NCBI GenBank assembly: GCA_036679405.1
Contig: JAVBVZ010000031.1
Coordinates: 82,653-146,652 of the forward strand
DNA length: 64,000 nt
From: JAEYKI01 sp036679405
Lineage (GTDB): Bacteria > Bacillota > Clostridia > Christensenellales > Christensenellaceae
Reading direction: 5' to 3'
Of this stretch, positions 26,202 to 34,483 are shown one piece after another (position 1 is the first letter of the stretch; each line of letters begins with the position of its first letter). Under the pieces are notes generated by a model. It was not told the origin of the DNA, made no database searches, and was given only the letters and a program-made list of their open reading frames with translations. The position numbers and the translations under genes were made by a program.

Positions 26202-27458
26202 ATGGAAGCAACCGACATACTGCGCTCTTTTGTTACCAACGCCCTGCTGGTGGGGCTTCTTTTTACCCTGGCGCGCCCCAAGTGCCGCCGCCGTACGTTT
26301 TGGGCGGTGTACTGCGGCATTGTGCTGCTGGATTTGGCGCTGAACATTTATTTTTATATGCGCAACGACTATACGACGCTTGGAAAACTGGACATATTGT
26401 TTTTTATACTGATAGGCGCGGCCGCAAAGCCGCTTTTTAGGGAAACGTGGATGCAGTGGCTTTTTAACTGTCTGACCGTTATGAATGTTTATGCTATAAC
26501 GGTTATCGTGAGCTATTACCTTTGCGGGCTTTTTCCCTATCCCGCTTATGCCGTAATTGTGCTGCGTTTTTTGATTTTTGCGGGTTTTATTTTGCTGTTT
26601 TTAAAAAAGCTGCGGCCGCTTTACCGCCAGGCGACCGAGCGGTGGAGCGTGTACCTTTTTGTGTCGATGGGCCTTTTTGCGAATTTTGGATGGTATTTTA
26701 TGAGCAGCGCGGATGTAAAACAAACGCTGACGGCAAATGCCGGGCCGCTGCTGCTGCTGGTTTTGGTTACCGTGCTGGTTTATTTTGCGATATTTGCTTC
26801 CCTTAAAAAAACACTGCGGGAAGCTTTGCTTAAAGAAGAAAACATGAAGATGCAGTGGGACAAGGAACTTACAAAGCAGCGGCTTTCCCTGATGGATGAA
26901 ACGGTGCGCCAAATGAGCATTGCGCAGCATGACAGGCGGCACTTTAACAATACGCTGCTTTCCCTGCTGGAGCGGGGCGAAGGGGACAGGGCCGCAGAAA
27001 TGATAAAGCGGCAGAGCGAAGCGCTGCCCCAAAAGCCGCAAAGCTACTGCGAAAACGTTTCGGTGAATGCGGCCGTATCCTATTATGCCGAGCTTGCGCG
27101 TCAGCGGGGCGTTCAATGCGACTTGCGGCTGGATGTGCCGGAAAAACTGGAAGTAGATGAACTTTCCCTGGCGATGGCGGTTTCAAACCTGATGGAAAAC
27201 GCGGTAAACGCGGCGGCAGCCCTGCCGGATAAACGGGGCACCCTGCGCTTTACCGCTGTTGCCGCAGGGCAGCTGATATTTGAAATGAGCAACCCGTGCG
27301 GCCCCATGGCCGCTCTTGACAGGCAGGGACTGCCGGTGCCGCATGAAGCGGGGCACGGAAACGGCACCCGGAGCATTGTGGCATTTGTAAAGGCATGCGG
27401 CGGCGAACTGGCGTATGAAATAAAAGACGGCATATTTAAGGTGCGGATGATGGTGTAG
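26202..27458 (+). CDS. GHKL sensor histidine kinase (AgrC-like)
   Basis: Membrane sensor kinase of 418 residues, partner of the LytTR regulator just upstream. Six or so hydrophobic helices fill residues 1-200, as in AgrC/ComD kinases. The phospho-acceptor histidine is in SIAQHDRRHFNNTLL, the N-box is LAMAVSNLMENAVNAA and the G-box is GHGNGTRSIVAFVKACGG. The final residues (GIFKVRMMV) are normal for the HATPase_c_5 group. AgrC relatives sense small peptides, but no peptide precursor or AgrB-type protease is found nearby, so the signal may be different or come from elsewhere. AT-richer DNA follows the stop. Confidence 0.92.
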   Translation: MEATDILRSFVTNALLVGLLFTLARPKCRRRTFWAVYCGIVLLDLALNIYFYMRNDYTTLGKLDILFFILIGAAAKPLFRETWMQWLFNCLTVMNVYAITVIVSYYLCGLFPYPAYAVIVLRFLIFAGFILLFLKKLRPLYRQATERWSVYLFVSMGLFANFGWYFMSSADVKQTLTANAGPLLLLVLVTVLVYFAIFASLKKTLREALLKEENMKMQWDKELTKQRLSLMDETVRQMSIAQHDRRHFNNTLLSLLERGEGDRAAEMIKRQSEALPQKPQSYCENVSVNAAVSYYAELARQRGVQCDLRLDVPEKLEVDELSLAMAVSNLMENAVNAAAALPDKRGTLRFTAVAAGQLIFEMSNPCGPMAALDRQGLPVPHEAGHGNGTRSIVAFVKACGGELAYEIKDGIFKVRMMV

Positions 27459-27605
27459 GGCACACCTTTTCCAGGCGGCACAGATACTGGATTAAATAAC
27501 AACAATAAGCAGAAAATGGATGCTTTTAAGCATAAAAGAAGAGCGCGCTTTTTTTTCGTGTTATTTTATTAGATGAAATGCAGGAAAAAGGAGGGCGCTT
27601 TTATT

Positions 27606-27878
27606 ATGGGTGAAAAATTCAGAAGGCGGGAAGACCGGCCGCTTAAGGCCCCAAACGCCTACGGGAATGTTTGGCCAAATCAAAGTTGCCCGGTATTTAT
27701 GCCCCGGGGAGGTGCGGCGGAGAAAACTTGCTGGTACTGCGTTTTTGCGGATTTTCATTTGGACATGCCCCGCGCCCTTAAGGTGGGCATATGCTGCTGG
27801 CCCGGAAAGGCGAAGGGGGGACGCGGCGGGGAGGATGAAAGCCATATCCTGCCAAACAATGCCTTAAAACAAAAATAG
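27606..27878 (+). CDS. Small Cys-rich protein of unknown function
   Basis: Predicted protein of 90 residues with the excellent ribosome binding site AAGGAGG. It begins MGEKFRRREDRPLKAPNAYG and contains a cluster of four cysteines, CWYC then ICCWP, about 18 residues apart (residues 43-66), with an intervening FADFHLDMP. This CxxC...CC arrangement suggests a small zinc or iron-sulfur site. The N terminus is basic, and there is no signal peptide. The C terminus is Gly/Lys-rich. It lies about 150 bases after the sensor kinase and 45 before a metallophosphoesterase lipoprotein. I do not recognise the family; the start and coding status rest on the ribosome binding site. Confidence 0.6.
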   Translation: MGEKFRRREDRPLKAPNAYGNVWPNQSCPVFMPRGGAAEKTCWYCVFADFHLDMPRALKVGICCWPGKAKGGRGGEDESHILPNNALKQK

Positions 27879-27922
27879 TGCCGGACATGTGAAGGCATAA
27901 AAAAATATTGGAGGAATGATTT

Positions 27923-29293
27923 ATGAGAAAAAAAACAGTATCGTTGCTGCTGGCTTCCGGCATGGTATTTTTGCTGGGGCTGTCTGCGGGGGGATGCGCG
28001 CCGGCTAATGATCCGGTGGCAGACGCCCAAGAAAGCGCCGCGCCCGAAACAAGCGGGAGCGCTGCAACGGCGAGCGCCGGGGCATTATGGGAAGCGGGAG
28101 ATACAAGGGATAAAATTGTTGTGATCAGCGACATTCACCTTGGAATAGACGACAAATATACGGAAACCTTAAGCAACCGTCCGCTGCTGATCAGCTTTTT
28201 ACAGCAGATCCAAAAAACAGAGGATGTGCGGGAACTGGTGATAGACGGGGACTTTTTGGACGAATGGTTTTTGCCTGTATACTACCCAAGCTATACCGAT
28301 GAACGGGAGTTTTATAAAGGCGTAATCGCAAACAACCAGGGCGTGATAGATGAAATGAACGCTGTCATTGAAAGCGGTATAAAACTGGTTTATGTGCCCG
28401 GAAACCATGACATGCTGCTTGCAGCCGAGGTTTTGCAGGAAGCCATTCCGGGAATTGAACAGGCCAGGGACGTAGAGGGGCTGGGTACTTACTATACAGG
28501 CGACAGGAACGAAATAGCGATCGAGCACAGCCACCGGTACGACGTGTTTTCAGCGCCGGACACGGTGACCAATGCGGAACTGTGCGGCAATGATGAAACA
28601 ATTTTACCGTCCGGGTATTTTTACGCCCGCTATGCCGCCACCTGGGTGCTGGAAGGCAAACCGGCCGTGGAAAAAGATTTGCCGGTGGTGACCGACGTAC
28701 CGGATAAAAGCAATTTAGACCAATACGGCGCTTATGTTTATTATTCTATACTGAAAAGCATTTCTTCGCGTATGACGCCAAACGAAGGTCTGGATGAAAA
28801 GATTTTTGACATGCACATTGCCGGATTTGACGATGCGTATACCTACCTGGATTATTACCCGGCGCAGCAGCAGGACGGAACGATCACGGCCCCGGTGCTT
28901 TATAAAAACATTCAGCGTACATGGGAAGAACGCCAGCAATTAAACGAGGTTTTGGTGCCCAACAGCTTTATTGAAGCGGCATCCGGCGCTCTCGACTCGA
29001 AATACTTTTTTAACCAGGCTAAAGTGCAGTATTTGGAAAACCCGGATCAGAATGTGGAAGTCGTTGTTTTTGGACATACCCATGTGCCGGTTTATGCGGA
29101 TATGGGCGACGGCGCTTATTATATAAACGACGGAACATGGATAGACGACAACACCAATTACCCGGACGCAGCGCGTACCTTTGCTGTGATCACAACCGGA
29201 AAAACGGATACGGCCGCCGTATACAGCTATCTGGAAGACGGCACGATCAGTGATATCAGCGCAAGCGTAAGCCTTGACGCAACAGCGCAATAA
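27923..29293 (+). CDS. Secreted metallophosphoesterase lipoprotein
   Basis: Calcineurin-like phosphoesterase of 456 residues, anchored outside the membrane. The signal peptide (KKTVSLLLASGMVFLLGLSA) ends in the lipobox SAGGC. After a short Ala/Ser linker the metal-binding motifs follow in order: VVISDIHLGIDDKY, VIDGDFLDEWF, YVPGNHDMLL, EHSHRYDVF and VVFGHTHVPVY. The dinuclear metal site appears complete. The start is ATG behind TTGGAGGAA. Substrates of such proteins include cyclic nucleotides, UDP-sugars and phospholipid head groups; none can be chosen here. It ends shortly before a terminator, and could be cotranscribed with the small Cys-rich gene. Confidence 0.9.
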   Translation: MRKKTVSLLLASGMVFLLGLSAGGCAPANDPVADAQESAAPETSGSAATASAGALWEAGDTRDKIVVISDIHLGIDDKYTETLSNRPLLISFLQQIQKTEDVRELVIDGDFLDEWFLPVYYPSYTDEREFYKGVIANNQGVIDEMNAVIESGIKLVYVPGNHDMLLAAEVLQEAIPGIEQARDVEGLGTYYTGDRNEIAIEHSHRYDVFSAPDTVTNAELCGNDETILPSGYFYARYAATWVLEGKPAVEKDLPVVTDVPDKSNLDQYGAYVYYSILKSISSRMTPNEGLDEKIFDMHIAGFDDAYTYLDYYPAQQQDGTITAPVLYKNIQRTWEERQQLNEVLVPNSFIEAASGALDSKYFFNQAKVQYLENPDQNVEVVVFGHTHVPVYADMGDGAYYINDGTWIDDNTNYPDAARTFAVITTGKTDTAAVYSYLEDGTISDISASVSLDATAQ

Positions 29294-29321
29294 GCCGGAA
29301 AGGTAAGGGGAAAGACCTTTT

Positions 29322-29370
29322 AAAGAGCGCTTGGACGGATAAAAAAAGCCGCCCGGGCGCTCTTTGTTTT
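29322..29370 (+). terminator. Intrinsic terminator after the metallophosphoesterase gene
   Basis: AAAGAGCGC pairs with GCGCTCTTT across a loop of about 27 bases that has its own small GC-rich pairing, followed by GTTTT. It lies between converging genes (metallophosphoesterase plus, hydrolase minus). Confidence 0.75.
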
Positions 29371-29425
29371 GGTGCCTGGGTAGGCTGATTATGTAAATGC
29401 GGGTTCCGGGTGGAATCGGATAATT

Positions 29426-30241
29426 TTATAAGCGAGGGTTGATGTCATTTTCGCTTCTGTGCTTATCTAAAAACTGTTTGATTGTTTCAAAAAATAATTC
29501 CGGCTCGTCCATATTAACCGTATGGCTGCTTTTATTAAACACTACATATTCTGTATTCTTTCTTTTCGCGGCCATTTCTTCAATATGCTCTTGCTTTACG
29601 ACCCGCGATTTTTTGCCGTGCAAAAGCAAAGCGGGGCAGGAAGATGCTAAAAAATCATCCCACCACGTACCGTTTAAGCGTTTTTGTGATTCGGACAGAT
29701 TGGCTTTATCAAAGCGAAAACGCCAGCCCTTTTCTGTTTCCTCCGCGCTTTCCAAGAAGTATGTAGCGTCATAAATTTTAAACTTTTTTAAGCTGTCCCC
29801 AAGCTCCTTTAATGTAGGGGCGTAATCAATAATCCCGGAAGAAAATGAAGCGTCATCTTTTTCAACGGCGCCAACATCTTCAATTAAAAGACCTTTTACC
29901 AATCCATTGCGCCTTGCCGCCGTTTGATATGCGTTTATCCCACCAAGCGAGTGGCCTAAAATAAATAATGGCTGGTTGCTTAAAACAGTATCAATGAACG
30001 TTAAAATGTCACCAATATAGTCGTTTCTTTCATAATGTCCGGTTTCGGCATGGTCGCTCCAGCCATGACCGCGCTGGTCGATGCTATACACATGCCAATC
30101 TTTAAGTTGATCCATCAGCTTAGCATAATATCGCGCACAACCAAAGTGCCCGTGAAGACACAGCAAAACAGGTTTTCCATAACATTCATTGTCCAGATAG
30201 GACAGTTTTAAGTTATCGGATATAAAATGTTTTCTGACCAT
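29426..30241 (-). CDS. Alpha/beta hydrolase
   Basis: Cytoplasmic alpha/beta-fold hydrolase of 271 residues. The oxyanion-hole region is LLCLHGHFG, the nucleophile elbow GHSLGG (Ser near residue 106), and the catalytic histidine is in SSHTVNMDEPE near the end; an Asp before the last strand (KSRVVKQEHIEEM region) would complete the triad. ATG 30241 follows AAAGGAGC; the longer open frame lacks a site. No signal peptide. Such enzymes may be esterases, lactonases or C-C hydrolases, and the substrate is not predictable. It is a single gene, divergent from the third sugar cassette. Confidence 0.88.
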   Translation of the reverse strand: MVRKHFISDNLKLSYLDNECYGKPVLLCLHGHFGCARYYAKLMDQLKDWHVYSIDQRGHGWSDHAETGHYERNDYIGDILTFIDTVLSNQPLFILGHSLGGINAYQTAARRNGLVKGLLIEDVGAVEKDDASFSSGIIDYAPTLKELGDSLKKFKIYDATYFLESAEETEKGWRFRFDKANLSESQKRLNGTWWDDFLASSCPALLLHGKKSRVVKQEHIEEMAAKRKNTEYVVFNKSSHTVNMDEPELFFETIKQFLDKHRSENDINPRL

Positions 30242-30337
30242 ATTAATTTTTGCTCCTTTGTTGATTGTGAACCTGCTTTGATTATACCAAACCAATGTTG
30301 ATATACAAGACAAGGATGGTTCGTCTTGAAATATTAT

Positions 30338-30365
30338 GGAGAGCTGGGTCTTTACGCTGCCCTGC
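30338..30365. repeat. Left direct repeat of the third sugar cassette
   Basis: A 28-base sequence, GGAGAGC-TG-GGTCTTTACGCTGCCCTGC, recurs at 38578-38605 with only two mismatches (TG against CA). Its first bases match the end of the tRNA-Ser gene read in reverse (GGAGAGC). The two copies lie just outside the AT-rich LacI/importer/isomerase block, as attachment-site remnants would. Confidence 0.6.
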
Positions 30366-30461
30366 TTGCCAATTATCGTTGCAAATTATGGCTGGATAGC
30401 GGTTCATAAAATATATTGACCAATCTATAATTGCATTTTTATATTTAATGCTTTAAAATAA

Positions 30462-30475
30462 CATTATCGATAATG
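30462..30475. promoter_or_regulatory. Palindromic operator upstream of the LacI gene
   Basis: CATTATCGATAATG is a perfect 14-bp palindrome with a central CG, 54 bases before the LacI start. It resembles each half of the longer palindrome at 31614-31639, so the regulator probably controls itself as well as the transport operon. Confidence 0.65.
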
Positions 30476-30529
30476 ATTAATGAATCCAGCTCAATACTTT
30501 TTAGAGTAATATATGAGGTAAGGTAACAG

Positions 30530-31528
30530 ATGAAAAAAGTAATAACAAGAATAACCTTAAAAGACATCGCACAAGCTACAGGTTTTACTGTTAACACTAT
30601 CTCCCATGCTTTGAACGATAAAAAAGACATTTCCGAGGCTACAAAAGAAATTATTCGAAATAAAGCTTATGAGTTAGGGTATATGAAGAACACGGTTGCC
30701 AGTTCACTGCGAACCGGATATACAAGGACAATTGCAGTTATTGTAAGTGATATTGCGAATCCATTATTTGGTGCATTGGCTAAGTATATCGAAAAATATG
30801 CCGCGCTGAACGGATATAATACGATTATTTTTAATACTGATGAAGATCCCAAAGTTGAGGAGCTTTCTATACTCTCTGCGCTTGAAAAAACCGTTGACGG
30901 TATTATTTTCTGTCCATCACAGCGATTATTGAAACCTATCAAATTGTTAAGAGAAAGCAAATGTCCATTCGTTTTGTTGGGCCGGCATTTCAAACAATAT
31001 AAAACCGACTATGTGATATCAGATGATATAAACGGAGCTTTTTTAGCGGTAGATCACTTGATTACATATTATAAATGTAAAGAGATTCTCTTTTTAAACG
31101 GTTCTAAATATATCTCAAGTGCTCAGGATAGATTGTTGGGATATAAGGCTGCATTGGAAAAACATAATATTCCGTTTAACAATAGTCTTGTAAAACAATT
31201 TGATGTCATAACGAATGGTCGCCCCGGAAATCAGATCAAAGACATTGATGTTTCTTTTGATGGCGTTTTTGCTTTCAGCGATTTGATTGCTTTAAGAATC
31301 CTATCATACTGGCGGGAACAAAAATTAGATTTATTCAATTCTATCCCTATAGTTGGATATGATAACATTGAAAAGGATATGCCAATTCCCTATCCGCTGT
31401 CTTCAATTGATTACAGCAAGCAGCATATGGCAAATATTTTGGTTGATATTTTGATTAAAAAGATAAAAGATCCTGAAGCTGCAATTGTGCAAGAAAAAAT
31501 TCCTACCAGACTGGTTAGCCGTTTTTAA
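30530..31528 (+). CDS. LacI-family transcriptional regulator of the third sugar cassette
   Basis: Regulator of 332 residues. The N-terminal HTH is ITLKDIAQATGFTVNTISHA, followed by LNDKKDISEATKEI and the hinge TVASSLRTGYTRTIAVIVSD. The effector domain has DGIIFCPS, GAFLAVDHLI, DGVFAFSDLIALRIL and PIVGYDNIE. Start ATG follows GAGGTAAGGTAA. The codon use is AT-rich like the rest of the cassette and unlike the 14-23 kb sugar locus. Matching palindromes upstream of this gene (30462) and just after the -10 of the next operon (31614) suggest it represses both. The gene lies just inside the left repeat of the putative island. Confidence 0.92.
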   Translation: MKKVITRITLKDIAQATGFTVNTISHALNDKKDISEATKEIIRNKAYELGYMKNTVASSLRTGYTRTIAVIVSDIANPLFGALAKYIEKYAALNGYNTIIFNTDEDPKVEELSILSALEKTVDGIIFCPSQRLLKPIKLLRESKCPFVLLGRHFKQYKTDYVISDDINGAFLAVDHLITYYKCKEILFLNGSKYISSAQDRLLGYKAALEKHNIPFNNSLVKQFDVITNGRPGNQIKDIDVSFDGVFAFSDLIALRILSYWREQKLDLFNSIPIVGYDNIEKDMPIPYPLSSIDYSKQHMANILVDILIKKIKDPEAAIVQEKIPTRLVSRF

Positions 31529-31580
31529 GCTAGGTTTATATATAGCTTCCCCCCCAAAAAAAACAATCAGAAAAAATACA

Positions 31581-31609
31581 TTGACAATACGGTATAAACT
31601 ATATATAAT
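31581..31609 (+). promoter_or_regulatory. Consensus promoter of the third importer operon
   Basis: TTGACA at 31581-31586 and TATAAT at 31604-31609 are both perfect consensus elements, separated by 17 bases. Transcription would start near 31616, inside the long palindrome, so repression by steric block fits. Confidence 0.85.
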
Positions 31610-31613
31610 TACA

Positions 31614-31639
31614 TTATCGTTAATGTACATTAACGATAA
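31614..31639. promoter_or_regulatory. 26-bp perfect palindromic operator
   Basis: TTATCGTTAATG-TA-CATTAACGATAA is a perfect 26-bp palindrome directly after the -10 box. Each arm matches the 14-bp palindrome at 30462-30475 (CATTATCG...), so it can be read as two adjacent LacI-type sites. It should be the operator for the regulator encoded at 30530-31528. Confidence 0.8.
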
Positions 31640-31681
31640 CGCAATTATTCTCCATTAAAATTAATTAAAGGATTCAAGAAA

Positions 31682-32301
31682 ATGAATGTAATAGGTCTGG
31701 GCGTGGGGACATCTGGCGTAAAGAGTACCGTATTTGGTTTTGGTAAGAACTCCGATGCGATTAGCTCGGCATATGCTGAATACGGGCTTATATGTACGCA
31801 AGCAGGTATATTTGAGTTTGATCCCAACATCATTTTAAAAAAAACTTACAGGCCTTAAAAACGTCAATTTGCAAAAGCGGAACGACTGTCATTGACGCAA
31901 GCTGTCTTGCTTCATTTGGCGAATCGTTTGTGTGCCTGGATAAGAACGATAGGGTTTTATCAAATGCTATGATTTATATGGATAAACGCGGCACGAATGA
32001 ATGTGAAGAATTTCAGGCGCAAATGAATACGAAAGAATACCGGTCAATATATCGATCCGATTGCTTGGAAGATGAGCACATGTGTGATTATGGGCTAGCA
32101 TCAGAACATCCGGTAAGTACATTACTCTCGCTTTCAACATGTCGGGTGGAGGCAATGTTCGTTGGTTTCGGGACGCCCTGGCAAAAGATATCAAACAACA
32201 ATAACGGTGAAAAAGCCTATGGAGCGGCATACCAGAAAACCCGGTGGATGATTAAAGATTCCGTAAAGGTCAATGTTTCTTATACGTTACTATTTGAATA
32301 A
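31682..32301 (+). pseudogene. Broken FGGY-family carbohydrate kinase
   Basis: Remains of an FGGY kinase. The first frame begins MNVIGLGVGTSGVKSTVFGF, the N-terminal phosphate-binding motif, and runs to DPNIILKKTYRP, stopping near 31857. After a frameshift near 31840-31850 the match resumes as TSICKSGTTVIDASCLASFG, then VCLDKNDRVLSNAMIYMDKR, and the frame ends at 32301. About 200 residues remain of a normal 480-520, and the last part (EAMFVGFGTPWQKISNN) no longer looks like an ordered kinase domain, so an internal deletion is likely as well. It lies directly behind the consensus promoter and before the importer genes. The cassette would need another kinase. Confidence 0.75.
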
Positions 32302-32356
32302 AAAATCTGTTTAGGAACGGATTGTTTCTAAAAATTAATAAACGGAGGATTAAGAA

Positions 32357-33403
32357 ATGAAAAGAAAACACTTTAAGCTGACATGGATGATCTGTATTGT
32401 GATTGTCGCTGGATTGCTCATGGCAGGATGTAGCCAGACCGGTGCGACAGTGACCACATCTGAACAAGCCGTGCAGACAGACACGCAGAGTGCCACAGAG
32501 GAGACAAAAACGCCTGTTGACGGCGAACAAAAAACAATCGCTTTCAGCCTGAAAACGATAACGAATGACGATTTCCAAAAGGCGATTGCTGATTCGATTC
32601 AGGCGACGGTAGAGAACTCCGGCAATAAATTTGAACTGGTAACGGCAGGAGACCAGACCAATGTTGCCATGCAGGTCAAACAAATCGAAGATTTGATTGC
32701 CAAAAAGGTAGATGCAATTATTGTGAGCCCAATGGACGCAAATGCTGTTATTCCGGCCTTGAAGAAGGCGAAAGAAGCGGGTATTCCGGTGGTTCTGGTC
32801 GACCAGACGATTGAGGAAGGTAATGAAGATCTTTATGTTACCTATATCGGGACAGATAATTACAATGCTGGTAAAGAGGGGGGCGAGCAGGTCGTTGAAT
32901 GGTTAGGCGGAGAAGGCAATGTGCTCATCGTTCGCGGGGCGAACGGTTCTTCGGCTGGTGATCAGCGCGTAGATGGATTTAAAGCTGGTATTGAGGGTAG
33001 CAATATCAATATTGTTGGTGAGCAGGCTGGCGATTGGAAAAATGATGTAGCTATGCAGGTGACGGAAAACATGCTTCAGTCTAACAAAGATATTCAGGCT
33101 ATATTCACAGCGTCCGACGTTATGTTGGATGGAATTTTGCAGGCTCTCTCTGGAGCAGGTGTTGAAAATGTGAAAATTATGGCTGTAGACGGGTCGAGCA
33201 AAGCTGTTGGACTCATTGAATCCGGTGAAGTTACCGGGACAATGGCGCAGTTCCCTCAAATTATGGGTGAAAAAGCCGTTGAGACGTTGTTGGGAATTTT
33301 GGATGGTTCCATTGACGCTAATAGTGTGGAAAAGTATATAGATTCTGGTACGGAAGCATATACAATTGAAAATATCGAGGATGCTAAAGAGAAAGCTTTC
33401 TAA
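32357..33403 (+). CDS. Sugar ABC transporter substrate-binding lipoprotein, RbsB type
   Basis: Binding protein of 348 residues. The signal peptide (KLTWMICIVIVAGLLMAGCS) includes the lipobox LMAGC. A Thr/Glu-rich linker of about 30 residues leads to the periplasmic-binding domain: IAFSLKTITNDDFQKAI, AIIVSPMDANAVIPALKKA, TYIGTDNYNAGKEGG, IFTASDVMLDGILQAL and IMAVDGSSKAVGLIESG. Start ATG follows ACGGAGG. It is followed by a hairpin and then two permeases and an ATPase, so the order (binding protein first) differs from the importer at 19-23.7 kb. Substrate unknown; a fucose-isomerase-like gene at the end of the operon hints at a deoxy- or aldohexose. Confidence 0.94.
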   Translation: MKRKHFKLTWMICIVIVAGLLMAGCSQTGATVTTSEQAVQTDTQSATEETKTPVDGEQKTIAFSLKTITNDDFQKAIADSIQATVENSGNKFELVTAGDQTNVAMQVKQIEDLIAKKVDAIIVSPMDANAVIPALKKAKEAGIPVVLVDQTIEEGNEDLYVTYIGTDNYNAGKEGGEQVVEWLGGEGNVLIVRGANGSSAGDQRVDGFKAGIEGSNINIVGEQAGDWKNDVAMQVTENMLQSNKDIQAIFTASDVMLDGILQALSGAGVENVKIMAVDGSSKAVGLIESGEVTGTMAQFPQIMGEKAVETLLGILDGSIDANSVEKYIDSGTEAYTIENIEDAKEKAF

Positions 33404-33418
33404 TCAAATTGCATAGCC

Positions 33419-33460
33419 GATGACGGAAGCGGGTAAGGATGACTGTCTGCTCCCGTCATC
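33419..33460 (+). terminator. Intercistronic hairpin after the binding-protein gene
   Basis: GATGACGG and CCGTCATC form a perfect 8-bp stem, extended by further GC pairing (AGC/GCT), and are followed by AAATTTAAATTTG rather than a T-run. It probably stabilises or partly terminates the transcript, so that binding protein is made in excess over permeases, a common arrangement in importer operons. Confidence 0.55.
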
Positions 33461-33504
33461 AAATTTAAATTTGATTATGGGCAGTGCTAAAAAGGAGTGT
33501 TTCA

Positions 33505-34458
33505 ATGGAATGGATCAAAAAGAAAAAGAAAGTTTTGACTGTTTTGGTGGCCGCCACCTTAATAATCATTGCGGGTTCATATATTCCATATTTTTATACA
33601 ATTGATAACTTGTTGAACGTAGTAAGACAAAGTTCGGTTGTTGGCATTTGTGCTGTGGGTGTAACAATGGTAATCATTGTACAGGGAATTGATTTATCTG
33701 TTGGAGGTATTGTATCATTTGCAGCTATGATAAGCGGTACCTTAATGCTAAATGGAGTCAATATTATCCTGTGCATATTGGCTGGTTTAGCTGTTGGAAT
33801 TTTACTAGGATTGTTTAACGGATTCATGGTGGCTAAGATTGGAGTTCCACCGTTTATCACAACGCTCGTTGTCGGACAAGTAGCAGCAGGATTGGCACTT
33901 GTCACAAGCAACGGTGGCTCCATTGGCGGCTTTCCTGATGGATATGTCTATATGGGTAACGGCACATTCTTTGGGGTTCCGATTTCGAATTATCTGTTGA
34001 TTATTTTCGTTATTATAGGTTCATTGTTTATGGCGAAAACGAGGATAGGGAACTGGATTTATGCGATTGGCGGAAATGAAATGGTCGTCAAACAAGAAGG
34101 TATCAATACGAGCAAAACAAAGATATTGGTATACGGAATATCTGGCTTTTGCGCGGCATTCGGTGGCATTCTTTTAAGCGCTCAACTGGACACAGTGCAT
34201 CCAATCCAGGGCGAACCATATTTGCTGGATACTATTGCGGCTTGTGTGCTCGGCGGCGTCAGTATGATGGGTGGTGAAGGAAAGATATATTTGGCAATGG
34301 TCGGGGCCCTTATAATTGGACTGGTTAGAAATGCGCTGAACATGCTGGGTATGCATCCGTTTTATCAAAACATCATAATTGGGGCGATCATCATTGTTGT
34401 TGTTGCAATCAGTGTTTGGAATAAGAATAAGAGCATGCAGGAAAGCGAAAATTTCTGA
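33505..34458 (+). CDS. Sugar ABC transporter permease 1, RbsC type
   Basis: Membrane permease of 317 residues. Motifs: GVTMVIIVQGIDLSVGGIVS, GLFNGFMVAKIGVPPFITTL, NWIYAIGGNEMVVKQEGINT and AACVLGGVSMMGGEGK near the end. ATG 33505 follows AAAAGGAG; seven extra codons upstream lack a site. The gene has normal length and 8-10 helices. It is followed after 25 bases by the second permease. Confidence 0.93.
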   Translation: MEWIKKKKKVLTVLVAATLIIIAGSYIPYFYTIDNLLNVVRQSSVVGICAVGVTMVIIVQGIDLSVGGIVSFAAMISGTLMLNGVNIILCILAGLAVGILLGLFNGFMVAKIGVPPFITTLVVGQVAAGLALVTSNGGSIGGFPDGYVYMGNGTFFGVPISNYLLIIFVIIGSLFMAKTRIGNWIYAIGGNEMVVKQEGINTSKTKILVYGISGFCAAFGGILLSAQLDTVHPIQGEPYLLDTIAACVLGGVSMMGGEGKIYLAMVGALIIGLVRNALNMLGMHPFYQNIIIGAIIIVVVAISVWNKNKSMQESENF

Positions 34459-34483
34459 GTGAATAATGAATAAGGGGGATGCC

